Below are positions 43,321-54,178 of a DNA stretch of 64,000 nt, piece by piece. The notes under the pieces are model-generated. The model did not search any database. It was given only the letters and a program-made list of their open reading frames with translations, and was not told the DNA's origin. Where the stretch lies: the NCBI GenBank assembly GCA_021432605.1, contig MU271147.1, positions 2,666,001 through 2,730,000 on the forward strand. Reading direction: 5' to 3'. Numbering within the stretch: the first letter of the stretch is position 1; every line of letters begins with the position of its first letter. The DNA comes from Coniochaeta sp. PMI_546 (taxonomy: Eukaryota; Ascomycota; Sordariomycetes; Coniochaetales; Coniochaetaceae). Both the position numbers and the translations under genes were made by a program.

Positions 43321-44439
43321 CTAGATATATATCCTCGAGAACTCCACCAGTGCCATGATAGCCATGGCCTGCCCGTATGGCATGCTGGTGATTGGGATAT
43401 CTTTGTAGTGCTGCAGGTCATGGCCCATACCGGTGCCAAAGGATGTGTTCAGAAGCTCTCCCTCCGGACTGATGTTCTCTAGGACGGCCTTCACCGCCTT
43501 GATGGCCACATCTTCGTACTCCTTACCGATATACCGCTTTCTTCCTGCTTTCAAGATACCAAAGGCAAACCCAGCTGTGGCGCTCGCCTCCAAGTACGAG
43601 CCTTCCTCCTCTGGAATGTCCAACAAGGTCCGCCACAGGCCGGATGACGCCTGAAGCGGTCTTAAAGCCTCGCACTGAGCTTCGAGTGTGCTTCGCAGTA
43701 TCGCGCCGATTGGGTCCTCAGGTTCTAGGCCAAGGAGTTCGATGAATTCCGGGATGACAATAGTCAGCCAGCTATTGCCACGTGCCCATCTCGCGTTTGC
43801 GAAATTATGGCCACCGTCCTTGAAGGTCCAGCCGTGGAAAAAAAGGCCGGACTTGCTGTCGAAGAGGTACTGGATGTGTAGGAGAAACTGGCGCTTTGCC
43901 TCGGCAACGTAATGCGGTCGGTTCAGCACCAGGCCGATCTTAGCCAGAGGCATGACGGTCATCATGAGCGTGTCGTCCCACAACTGCTGGTCGTTGACCT
44001 CCAGGTAGGTGATGTGCTGCATACCGCCGTACTTTGTGCGCTCGAGATCATGGTAGGCCCACTCGGCCCAGCTGTCGAGCCAAGGCAAATAAGTCTGGTT
44101 GCCTGTGCGCTCGTAGACATATGCCAGTGTCAAAAAGACAGCCATGGTGTTGATGTTCTTGGTGGTGCCGCCAGCTTCGAAGCGGTTTCGGAACCACTCC
44201 TCGATGATACGCAGACAGTCGTCGTCGCCCGTCAGTTCAAAGTACTGCCAGATGCCATACAGTCCAATGCCATGCGTCCACTCCCAGTCGTTCCATCCCT
44301 TGGTGTCAATCACACGACCATCCTCAAGGGTCAACAAAAACTCCCCTGTCTTGTCCTTGATATTGACCAGAGCATCGATGAGGAACTTGATCTTGACATG
44401 GATGTCTGTGGACTTGATTCCATGGAGCTCGGCAGGCAT
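43321..44439 (-). CDS. GH105 unsaturated rhamnogalacturonyl/glucuronyl hydrolase
   Basis: Family 105 glycoside hydrolase of 372 residues in one exon. The family removes the unsaturated uronic acid left by polysaccharide lyases at the non-reducing end of rhamnogalacturonan or related oligomers. The (alpha/alpha)6 barrel signatures are GWNDWEWTHGIGLYGIWQYF, NINTMAVFLTLAYVYE, YLEVNDQQLWDDTLMM (Asp155/Asp156, with the hydration-catalysing Asp expected here), FKDGGHNFANARWARGNSW and EASATAGFAFGILKAGRK. There is no signal peptide, so it is probably intracellular, acting on imported disaccharides. It is divergent from an ACS-type MFS permease 1.6 kb away, which would suit an uptake-plus-hydrolysis pair. 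The length matches the family. A long antisense frame over its 5' half is a shadow. Confidence 0.93.
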   Translation of the reverse strand: MPAELHGIKSTDIHVKIKFLIDALVNIKDKTGEFLLTLEDGRVIDTKGWNDWEWTHGIGLYGIWQYFELTGDDDCLRIIEEWFRNRFEAGGTTKNINTMAVFLTLAYVYERTGNQTYLPWLDSWAEWAYHDLERTKYGGMQHITYLEVNDQQLWDDTLMMTVMPLAKIGLVLNRPHYVAEAKRQFLLHIQYLFDSKSGLFFHGWTFKDGGHNFANARWARGNSWLTIVIPEFIELLGLEPEDPIGAILRSTLEAQCEALRPLQASSGLWRTLLDIPEEEGSYLEASATAGFAFGILKAGRKRYIGKEYEDVAIKAVKAVLENISPEGELLNTSFGTGMGHDLQHYKDIPITSMPYGQAMAIMALVEFSRIYI

Positions 44440-45081
44440 CTTTGCGTCTATTGCGTCTTCGCACAGCTACGGGCACTCTTGGCTATAGAGGAGATGTGCC
44501 AGGACGCGTCAATGAGCCAGGTAGCTGTGGCGGCCGTGCGGTTATCGTTCCAAAGGTCTCACGTGAGACAGGGGTGACGACGCGGTTGTGATTTCCTAGC
44601 ACAGGGTAGGAACGCAAATACTTCTGATTCGGGCGAGCTTCCGACGTGAGGCAGGACAACTTCGAACCTGGCAAACACCAGCCGATTCGTTATTTAAGAT
44701 TCCTACCATGGTCCTGCTTGGTGGAGAATTGGCATTAGTGCGATTTGGAGCGTTGGGGAACTTGGGAGGCTCGGTCGTAATCAGGCCGAGCATACGAAAA
44801 TCAGACTACACTGCACATCCACTTTTCAGTGCGGGGAAGCACGCAGGTGGATCCAAAGAAAGTACGAATCCGTAGGATGGGCAAAATCCACGGCCACTAA
44901 GAAAGACATCAACTTCAATGGCAACGCCTCGAGCCAGAAAAACTCCCTAAGATCTGAAAACTAGATCATGAGATCTCTGTATTCCTAAGGACCGATAGGC
45001 AGAATATGAGAAGAATTGACTCTGACCTGATTTTTGGAGGATTTATTGAACTCGTCGTAAGATATGATGTGAGCAAGAACC

Positions 45082-45095
45082 TAAGGTACCTTAGT
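45082..45095. promoter_or_regulatory. CTAAGGTACCTTAG perfect palindrome
   Basis: A 14-bp perfect palindrome, the clearest single copy of a motif seen in several intergenic regions of the window (for example 23487-23498 and the CVNH promoters). Confidence 0.45.
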
Positions 45096-45418
45096 TGCAC
45101 ACCCCATTATTGGATCCACCTGGCACATAAGGGTCTCTTGCGGGGGAACCACGGCGTCCATTCGTCCATCGGGTTTCAAGGTCGACGTGCATTGTTACTG
45201 ACTAGGGCTGGAGCAAATGTTACCGAGCGAGGACTCACTCTTCCATCTCGCTACTACGATCCGCCCACTTTACATATCCGGCGGGACCAGGGCAGCGATC
45301 AACAAGTGAAGATATATGCATCCTGGGGTTCAGGGAACTCATACTCCAAATCATTACACTATGCAGGATCATCGGACTGCTATGCAACCCTGTAGAAAGT
45401 CTTCATGATATCAAGGGG

Positions 45419-45434
45419 AGGTACACGTGTACCT
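45419..45434. promoter_or_regulatory. AGGTACACGTGTACCT perfect palindrome with CACGTG core
   Basis: A 16-bp perfect palindrome combining the GGTAC motif with a central CACGTG, the canonical bHLH target. It lies roughly 630 bp upstream of the permease ATG and 980 bp upstream of the GH105 ATG. Confidence 0.45.
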
Positions 45435-46067
45435 TAGGCAGCCAAGGCCAGATTTTGCACACCGTGGTCCACGCCAGATCTTCTGGGCTTCGGTGCAAAG
45501 ATAGAATCTGCACCCACTAGCCAAGCAACTAGGTTCGGGGTAGATTCAACCCAAACTGCGGGCTGCATGGTTAGGGAACTCGCAGAAAACATGGTCACTA
45601 GTAATATGGATTTTATCCCAAATTGGTACATACCGTACACAGGCGACTGCCGGTTGATTTTGGCCGCTGTGGGTACTCTGGAAAGGTGCAAGGATTCCGT
45701 CGTTGGCGCCCTTTCGCCTTGATGCTGTACCGCAACTCGTTCATGAGACCTTGTCACCTCCGCCATCTCGGACCCGGATTCCTGACGAGCGGGCCCCTCT
45801 TCCCCATGGGGATGAACAACGCGTTCCCCGGCTTAAAAGTCTTGAGCATCCTCCTCATTCTGCATCTGGTTTTACCTCACACATCCATCTTTCATCATCA
45901 TCACTCTCTCTCAGTGAGGCCTCGCCTGCTCGCCCAGACCCTCTTCTGTCGGTGTGCAATACAGGCATATCGCCTAGGTCACGTGGTGATCTATCAACAC
46001 CAACCCGGTGGAACAAAGTGACGACTCGAGTACCGACAGATCATCACTGAGCCTATTATTATATACC

Positions 46068-47872
46068 ATGTCGAACTTCGAGGAGCCCAATCCCGACTTT
46101 GTCGCCGCGGTGCGAGCCCCTCGGCCGTCGGACGACCACAGGATCGAGAAGAATGACCTCGCCGAGATAGAGCGGGCGCAATCTGTCGATCCGGGTCTGG
46201 ACAAGAGCAACCATCAGAGATATGACAAGGTCGACAAGGAGTTGGCCAAATATATCAACGATGAGGCTATAGAGATCTCAGATGCGGAAAACAGTCGTCT
46301 CCGTCGGATGATCGACAAACGTGTCCTAGTAATCATGATCGCAACCTACTTCATCCAGGCCATAGACAAGGGAACCTTGAGCTTCGCCTCCATTATGGGC
46401 ATCATTCCGGACACAGGACTCGTGGGCCAGCAGGTGAGTAAAAATGACGTCATGCTCAATCTTGCAGGGGTGAGAATATCGTATGCTGACTCAGCATCAC
46501 CATAGTATCAATGGCTCACCACCTGTATTTACATCACCATCTTGATCGTCGAGTATCCCCAGAACTACATCATTGCGCGAGTACCTATCGCCAAGTACCT
46601 CAGCTTCATGATCATTGCTTGGGGTACAGTTTTGGCGTGCACTGCCGCATGCAAGAACTTCACTGGTCTTGTCATCGTCCGCACTCTGCTCGGCCTGTTC
46701 GAGTCGGCGTGTCAGCCAGCGTTCGTCATCCTATCCTCCATCTGGTACAAGCGTGATGAGCAAGCAGCCCGTGTCACTTACTGGTATATGATGAATGGCG
46801 CGCAGCAGGTTGTTGGGGGTCTTCTTGCATACTGTTTTTCGCTCATCAACACTGGTCCGCTTAAGTCATGGCAATGGCTGTTCATGGCCTACGGTATCAT
46901 TTCTGTCATATACGGCGTCTTTGTCGGCTGGTGGATGCCCGATTCGCCCATGCGTGCCAAGTGCTTTAGCGAGGAGGACAAGCATCTGATGGTTGAGCGT
47001 GTCCGATCCAACCAGACTGGTGTCCAGAACCGCATCTTCAAGAAGGAGCAGGTCTATGAGGCGCTGACCGATCCCCAGTGCTGGGGTTACGCTCTTGTCC
47101 AGCTATGCACTACGCTTCCGACTAGCGGTCTCGGCAGTTTCCAGGGAATCATTATCAAAAGCTTTGGTTTTACCACCCTGCAAACCCAGCTTTTGGCCAT
47201 GGTCCTCGGTTTCTATATCATCATTGTCCTTCTCGGAAGCGTTTGGATTGTCAAGAAGACGCAGCAGAACTTGCTTACCATGTTAGGCTTCATCATTCCG
47301 TAAGGGACACCTCCTTTGAAACTCCTAGAACTGGACACTAACAAACTGTGATACTAGGTCTTTCGTTGGCACTATTCTCCTTATGACTGTGCCTCCAAAC
47401 ACTATGAGCCAGAAAATTGGCCTTCTCATCTGCTACTACATCACTCTCTCCTTCTGGTCGGCTCAAACACTGGCTCTCTCCATGGTCTCGCGGAATGTGG
47501 CCGGCCAAACAAAGAAGTCTGTCGCTGTCGCCATGAACTTTATCATTTGGGCCACTGGCAATGCCATCGGTATGTCCTCCGCGACTCTGTCGGTACAAAC
47601 ATCATAGCACCCTGCTGACGTCTTCTATAGGACCCCAGGTGTTCCTGTCATGGGACGCACCCCGATACTTCATCGCCTTCGCTACACATCTGGGATGCTA
47701 CTCCCTTCTTGTCATCGTCATAGTCGGACTTCGCTTCTACTTGGTGCACCAGAACAAGAGGAGGGACCAGCTCGCTGCTGCCGGTGTGCAAGAGGCCAAT
47801 GACAACAAGATGGTGCACGCTTTTGAGGATCTCACTGATAAGGAGAACCCTAACTTCCGCTACGTGTACTAG
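46068..47872 (+). CDS. MFS permease, allantoate-permease-like ACS family
   Basis: About 537-residue permease. Exons are 46068-46433, 46506-47299, 47358-47569 and 47631-47872 (1614 nt, in frame). A hydrophilic N-terminus of about 80 residues precedes helix 1, which carries the Dal5-type signature FIQAIDKGTLSFASIMGI. Others are YQWLTTCIYITILIVEYPQN after the first splice, LGLFESACQPAFVILSSIW, YWYMMNGAQQVVGGLLAYC, SWQWLFMAYGIISVIYG, IVKKTQQNLLTM, and QTKKSVAVAMNFIIWATGNAIG completed across the third splice by GPQVF. The end, DLTDKENPNFRYVY, is a common terminus in this group. Members carry allantoate, ureidosuccinate, dipeptides or sugar acids. The divergent GH105 gene makes an imported unsaturated uronide or other pectin fragment conceivable; this is not shown by sequence. 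Confidence 0.92.
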
Positions 47873-48093
47873 AGGGCGTGTCAATCATCTGGCCGCGGAG
47901 GTAGAAGCTAGCTAAGGAGCCACCTCATCTATATCAACATCTAATCTAACTCTATTTCTGGTATCATGTCTTTTACTCTATTACGTGAGTTTCCGCTTCA
48001 GAATGTCGCCTCTCTATACTATCTGGAGATTTTGGGTCCTGCTTTGCGACCGCAATGCCTGATGTGAGCGTCGCCAGCACGGTGCCACACTTC

Positions 48094-49010
48094 CTACACC
48101 ACACCAGCCTGGTGGTAGGCCTTCTCGTTCGGAAGAGGCTTGCTCCTCCAAAAGATCCAAACAACACCAAGGACAAACTTGATTGCTCCAGCAAGCCACA
48201 AGGCGGCGCTCATCCCGGCCGAGGTCCTCTGTATCCACCCACCTGCGATACCACCCGCGACAAGCAAGACAATGGACGCGATCCGCCTGTTCCGCTTCGG
48301 GTTCTTCGACAACGGAGCGACCAGGAGCGGATCCGAGAGCAAGTCGCAGTACAGACTGGTGAGCACATTAGTCGGCACCTCGTTGACACCGAGCACACGC
48401 GACATGACGATCTGTCCGCCGAACTGAAACGCCAGAAGCGCAAGGGGAATCAGGCTCAGGCCATTATCCTCCCTTTCACTCCGGATGGCGCCCTCGGCGT
48501 CGGAAAGCGTGGTGGGCAGGCTGTTCATGCCGAAGGAAGGCACGACGGCCGTTTGCGCCAGCGCGGCGGCGATGAAGATGAAGCATGCTTGCACGATGAA
48601 AGAGAGCGAGAGGGTGGCCTTGCGCTGTGGGCGGACGTGCCGCGTCTTGGAGAAGATAAAGCAGCCGGCCCAGAAGGCGGCGATGGAGACCAGCGCGCGT
48701 AGCCAGAGGAGCGGTTGGTTGGCAGGGAGCCGACTGGCGCCAAGTGCTGCGAAGATAGTGTTGCCTGGTCCTGGGTCAGCAGGTCCCATTTCTTCGGCGT
48801 GGGATTGGTGGCAAACGTACCAGTCTGCATTGAAGCGAAGGTGCCTGTCGCGTTGAAGGCAACACTGTCGCAGAGACCTGAGACGGTGCAGCAGACAAGA
48901 ATGGGGAGATCAGTGTATGAGAGGCGGACATCATCATGGAGCTGAGCCAGCCATTTGCAACGAGGAGTCGCTGTGACTGGAAGGTCCTCCTGGGAGGAAC
49001 TGGCTGTCAT
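48094..49010 (-). CDS. DUF1275 (YoaK-type) integral membrane protein
   Basis: About 286 residues in exons 49010-48821 and 48764-48094 (861 nt), joined at phase 1 by a 56-bp intron. DUF1275 proteins are six-helix membrane proteins of unknown transport role, widespread in bacteria and fungi. Signatures are YTDLPILVCCTVSGLCDSVA and FNATGTFASMQTG near the start, NTIFAALGAS directly after the splice, LVSIAAFWAGCFIFSK, LLAFQFGGQIVMSRVLGVNE, VPTNVLTSLYCDLLSDPLLV and WLAGAIKFVLGVVWIFWRS. The N-terminal 35 residues are polar. The annotated ATG gives MTASSSQEDLP; a further in-frame ATG nine codons upstream is possible. Substrate unknown. The gene is convergent with the upstream-side permease, separated by about 220 bp. 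Confidence 0.9.
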
Positions 49011-49469
49011 TTGTAGGAAGTCTCGTCTTATAAGCAATGGACCGTATCACCTTTCGCAACAACAATCACGGAAAGCTGTTTTCCTCGTGTCCAAGGAAGG
49101 GGTTGTTGCGTGATATAACACAAGCACAGTAAGATGACCCCTGTCTCTTTGAAGGAATGACAGGGAAAAATTGGATCTTGTCGGCGCGATTACCTCGGTG
49201 GCGCCAATTGCATCATTGCGACTTCAGTCTAGTGATTGATAACGACGATAACAAGTTGACCGCCGCTCTCGGAGCATGAGATGGAATATTATTTCCACAT
49301 GTTGGGATTTCGAGACAGCACCAAGTGTAAACAGACTTTTGTCACGGATTTTTGAGATGCAAAGTGTATATTTTGTACTCGATACGCTATCGTGGTGGCC
49401 TACTCTCGAGAGATGACCTCCACAATTGCCTTTACCGCGCGTGCTTTCAAGAACCTCTTCTCGCACTCA
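49011..49469. other. intergenic region, no supported gene
   Basis: Promoter of the DUF1275 gene and 3' flank of the carboxypeptidase gene. Confidence 0.45.
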
Positions 49470-51406
49470 TCATGTGGAAGAAAGTGGTTTTTTTTGAAGC
49501 GTCTGCCAGAAGGCCTGCAACGCGACTTTTGGCTGGTAGTAAGGGCTGTACGAGGGCTGTCAGCAGCGATTCGCACGATCTCCAAGAGATTATCTTGCAC
49601 AACAACGGAGGACCTACACTTCGTGGCCAGCACCATATACGCGCAGCCAGCTCAAGTTGCTAACAGACTTGAACTCGCCGTATGATGTGCCGTTGACTGT
49701 ATACGGGGCAACGGCTTTGGAAGCAAACGTGCTCTTGCCGGACCAGGTGAGGCTATTTGCGGCAGCGAAGTTGCCCATCCAGTTGCAGATCCAGTCAGCG
49801 TCACCGGCCCAGACGAGCACCTGAATGCCGGATTGGACGACTGTAGATAGGGTGCTTAGGAAACTTCGAGGGCCTTTCATTTCGTGTCAGTTATTTCAAC
49901 TCGCTCAAGCGGAGCGCAACGATCACTTAGGAGCAGACTTACCGTCTCCGGTACTGGAGAATTTTTGATACGGAGCGTCGGGACATTCGGCGTAAGTCGA
50001 CTTGGCTCCAATGGCCTTTACCACCGACGAGCTTTGCAGGTAGGTGACATATGTCTCTGGAGGATTCGGGTCATTGCTAGGCGCCCTAACATCATAGACG
50101 TCAAAGTCGTTGGCATTCTCGATAGGTCCCTCGACAGCGTTGTAACAGGTATTGTCGGCGCTTGTGCAGGCAGAGTTGCTCCCAGTCAGACCCGTACACT
50201 TGGCCATTGCTGGCACGCACTTACTGTTGTAGGCGCTGATGTAGGACGAGTATTGCGAGGCAGTGATGAGCTTCTTGTACGTGTTGTTGTAGGCAAAGTC
50301 CGGATATGCCTTATATTGGCTGACAGGGTCGATCCAACCGTTGTTGATGCCAAGTGCCACGAGGTCGATTGTCTGACCCGAGACCGAACCACTGGCGATT
50401 TTCGCGTTTTGGCTCTGGAAATATGAGGCAAACTCTGGCCCATAGTGGCCTTGAAGCATGTAATATCAGCCGAAGTTCAGTGACGGTTACAACACAAAGG
50501 AGAGCCTGGTACAGGTCTTCACCTACCTCCGTAGGACTCGGTAAAGAGTCCAAAGTCTCGGTTCTCATACTGAGGAAATGCCGCATAGAACGCCTGCATG
50601 AACTGCCAGACAAATGGAGCAGCCGTCACGGTTGAGGTCACATCATCGGTGCCGTAGCTGAAACCAGTGCCGATCGGCTGGTCAACATAGAGCATGTTGG
50701 CTGGAGACCTTGTCCTTAGTATAAAACACACAACGCCGTCACAGTACTATACGCTTACCATAAGTATTGAAGCTGTACGGGTTCAGAGACGGAGTTGAGG
50801 CACCATTGACAAAGTGACATGGGCCATTCTCCTGGAAGAGACCTGCGTTGTTGATAGATAAGATACTGATCAATGAGTAGAAAAGAGGGAAATGGAATCA
50901 CATGTTCCTACCAATCATGGAGCTACACCCTGGACCACCGTTGAGCCACATGGCAAGGGGTGCTGTGCTCGGACTAGAGCGGGACTCAAAGAACCAGAAC
51001 CACATATTCATATTGGTGCCTATATGATGACAAGAGACATTAGTAATGCAACATGTTGAACTCGGTAGCAAAGCAGAATAGTTCGCCCACGAGCAAGCTT
51101 ACCAACACTAAGGTAACCGGAATACTGATTCACTCCTGGCGTGGTCTCGCATATTCCCGAGTTGGTCACAAAGGAGAGCTTGGCAGCCGTTGCAGCATGC
51201 TCAAAGACCGTGTAGTTGGTGCCTCCGTATTCTTCCGTGTATCTCTTGTCCTTGGACGTGGCTGGCAGAGCCGCCGCGAGCCAAGGCAGGGTGAACGCCG
51301 CCAGAGTAGAAACACGCGTGTTGACGGCTGAGTGACCGTGTCGGTGCTGGCTGGAAGGCAAGAAACTGCTAGAGCGCTGGAGCCAACCTTCCACAAAGTT
51401 TGGCAT
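49470..51406 (-). CDS. secreted serine carboxypeptidase, family S10
   Basis: About 502-residue S10 carboxypeptidase (carboxypeptidase Y-like fold), releasing C-terminal amino acids, probably in the secretory pathway or medium. Seven exons: 51406-51103, 51019-50912, 50842-50759, 50700-50527, 50449-49943, 49873-49618 and 49545-49470, giving 1509 nt in frame. The last short exon supplies the family end [20 protein letters not shown]. Catalytic residues are visible: Ser221 in TESYGG (family usual GESYGG), Asp419 in GDADWICNW and His476 in GAGHEVPYY, with the His motif completed across the last splice. [12 protein letters not shown] and [14 protein letters not shown] are further signatures. A hydrophobic signal ([17 protein letters not shown]) starts only after about 30 polar residues. 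A TATA box lies just upstream of this ATG, so the exact N-terminus is doubtful; a missed short first exon is possible. Confidence 0.92.
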
Positions 51407-52540
51407 TGTACAGGCTCAAGCCCTGTCCTCTTATATACTCTCGGCAAGCCACGTTGGTCTCGTTGGACCCTATCATGTTAGGCGCGAGCTTGCCAGCAAC
51501 ACTCGGTGCGGGAGTGATGCATATGACGATCTTGGAAGGACCATTAAGGTTACTTTTAAAGTGTGTGGGCCAATCGGAGAGCCATGGCGTATGCCGTGCT
51601 GCATCTCGCGATGTCCACAACATGCTGCTTGTGGAAGGTCGAAGCAGTAACTGCAACAGCAAGTTACAGCAGAGAGCTTCGAGCCGATCCCGACTTGGCA
51701 GGCGTCGTTGCACGAACTGGACTTGCCAGGGGTGGGGGCTAGCCGCCCGCAGAAAGCTTGACATGGTCCCCAAGTGCCGATAGGGCTCTTGTGTGGCTGA
51801 CGGGAATGGCCTTTGCCAAGATTCTTCCTTTCATGGAAGTCGTTCCCGTGGCAGGTGCAGCCAGTTAAAGCGCGCAACTCTGGTACACGGTTACCTTCCT
51901 ATCGCGGCTTGGCATATCTTCCGAATTTTGCTCTGGCTGAACCTGCTTGCCAAGTGTGAGGATGTATGTGAAGATTCCATTTTCTTTGCTGTTTTAATTT
52001 TGCAACATGACCAGTTTGACCATAACCCTCTCAAGGCGAGATGTCGAAACATGATTATGACGTTGCACGACGTTCTGGTGAAGATCGACCTCGAAGAATT
52101 ACTGCACTGACTGTACATGCACGTCAAACATTGCTGATCGGTGGGCCGTGCATCGTCCCGAGGCCTGGACTCAGGTTAGCGAATTGGGGAATCGTCGAGG
52201 ACTCTTCATAGCCGGCGACTGAGGCATCCGGATGTATGGCGGCGAGCCAACGTGGGTGTTTATCATGGTAACAGGCAAATACTCAGCCAAAATGCGTTGA
52301 TGTTTACAGATCGATGGCATCGCTTGTGCTGTCTCAGCTGGTCTTGGAAAGTTTCCAAATATTGCTGAGCTACCCTATAGTGACCTTCGTCCCGGCGTCA
52401 GCTCAAGATTGTCATGAGCTTCCCCACATAAACGCGGGGAAGCTCGCTTCCCCTCCTTCGTCGAATACTCACATCACTCGATACACTGATCTTGACATAC
52501 CGTGCCATATCGAACTTGCCACACTTTACGACTTGTGATC
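51407..52540. other. intergenic region between carboxypeptidase and DUF427 gene
   Basis: No supported gene. A TATATAA box on the minus strand at 51431-51437 serves the carboxypeptidase. The open frames at 51369-51877 lack domains. Confidence 0.45.
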
Positions 52541-53553
52541 ATGTCTTCCAATCTTAGGTAAGCTCAACTCAGAGCCAAGACTAGGCCTAGGAGTATCACG
52601 GGAGGGACAGCTCCTGTTCAATGAGTGCCCACGAACTCATCCTTTGTACCAGCCTCACAGAAATCGCAACGAAGCTTGCCGTACATGGTCCGGCAAAGTA
52701 TGAGCCCGCAAACAGGAGAGTCAGGGGCTTGCTAAAGGCCAAGTGGTTGTTCGACACTCTGAGGGCTCTTTATGTGTGGGAACATCCATATTGTCAGTTC
52801 ACGGTCAAAAAGATCTGCTATTCCACCTCGAGTAACCCAAAACAGATCCCCTATTTTACATCCCCTTGAGGGCCCTTGAGAACGGTCCGGCGAAAATTTC
52901 AAGGGATAAGTCATACGAACAAGGTTTCTGGATTGGAACCCTAAGCCTTGATGATCAAAGAATCGAGATCGCTGGCTTTGACGCCGGTCCTCTAAACGGG
53001 TTTTTGAAGATCCCAGTCAATGCACTTGGTAAGTTAGATTGACCCTAGCAACGCTACGTAAATGGGGGCGTCTCTACATTCGGTCATCACTCGGGGTAGC
53101 CCTCAAGTAAGCAGAGTATATGCTGATACGTGCGATCAAGACTCGTGGTTTGCCGAAGATGAAAAGTTGCTAGGCCCGCATCCCAAGGACCCCTACAAGC
53201 GTATCGAGTGCCTTCCCTCGTCACGCGAGGTCCGCGTGGAAGTCAACGGAACTGTAGTTGCCCGCAGCATAAGCAACATTTTCCTACACGAAACGTCTCT
53301 GAGGACGAGGTATTATCTCTCACCCACATCGATCTTAGATTGGAGCATGCTTGTGCCGAGCGACACGAGGACATTCTGCCCTTACAAGGGCGAGGCATAT
53401 TACTATAACCTCCAACTTGGAGACAGAGAGATCAAGGACGCCATCTGGTATTACACATATCCAACTGCAGAGTCTGCCGCGATTCAGAACCGCTTGTGCT
53501 TCTACAACGAGAAGGTTACGGTCTACATTGACGGCCAGAAGGAGGAACAGTAA
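52541..53553 (+). CDS. DUF427 domain protein, possibly irregular in its middle
   Basis: DUF427 protein with the usual two half-domains. The C-terminal half is certain (exon 53141-53553): DSWFAEDEKLLGPHPKDPYK, SREVRVEVNGTVVARS, NIFLHETSLRTRYYL, CPYKGEAYYY, IWYYTYPTAESAAI and FYNEKVTVYIDG. Before it, exon 52924-53028 gives FWIGTLSLDDQRIEIAGF and GPLNGFLKIPVNAL. The N-terminal half (52611-52831) gives EIATKLAVHGPAKYEPANRR and ALYVWEHPY. A tiny first exon at 52541-52557 (MSSNL) fits typical starts of this family; otherwise the ATG at 52621 is used. The join between VWEHPY and the next half uses a weak donor (GTAACC), and the encoded segment is about 12 residues shorter than usual and divergent. 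The gene may therefore be mis-modelled or damaged there. Length is about 242-251 residues. Function is unknown; probably cytosolic. Confidence 0.7.
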
Positions 53554-54178
53554 GCACGACGAGGAGGGACTATGGGCAGAAGTCAACACTGAAGGGCAAA
53601 TGTCTTTCAGAGAGTCCTGGAGCAAGAAATTTGACAAGGGAGCATCAACAGAACAAAGTCGTAGCTCATGATTCCATCGCACATTGTGCCTCTCATATAC
53701 ACATCCACTTCTAGCTGAAGGTTGCAGGGACCTTTCGTAGACACGCGCATTCGGAAATCCAGGCTCATTCAGGGCTCTCCGCGATTGATAACCGACCACA
53801 AGTTAGTGAACCCTGCCATAATACACGCAGGTCGGAAGCCACACTCGCAATTCGATATAGTACAATACCTGACAAGAATCTCGCCCTGTCCCAGGTACTG
53901 GTACGGATCCTTGATGCCTTGCTCTGCCGGGTCAAATCACTGACTAGATAGCATGTCTCTTAGAATGCTCCCCATCTCCCTGCAACATCGCCCGTCCGTT
54001 GGCATCAGACTCGCCTACGCTGAAAGCATGGGAATAAGACGCCGTCGCTGCCAGGACATTGCTTCCCTGAGCTGGAGCACCCGCATCCTCCTGACATGAG
54101 CTTCATCTCTTGCTTCCCTGCATAGGCTCGTTATCGTCCGGACGACTAACGAACCAAGATACAGGGCCACTCCGGGCG
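53554..54178. other. convergent 3' flank, no supported gene
   Basis: Downstream of both the DUF427 gene and the Gfd2-like gene. Nothing recognised. Confidence 0.45.

Larger units (their letters stand above)
44440..46067. promoter_or_regulatory. divergent intergenic region between GH105 and ACS permease
   Basis: 1.6 kb with no supported gene. It contains the CTAAGGTACCTTAG palindrome (45082-45095) and the AGGTACACGTGTACCT palindrome (45419-45434). Both may regulate the two flanking genes. Confidence 0.45.

Noticed and set aside
43912-44577. 221-codon plus-strand frame over the GH105 gene
   Set aside because: Antisense shadow of a well-matched enzyme.
45006-45766. open frames of 110-129 codons between GH105 and permease
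   Set aside because: They run through the palindromic promoter elements and lack any protein features.
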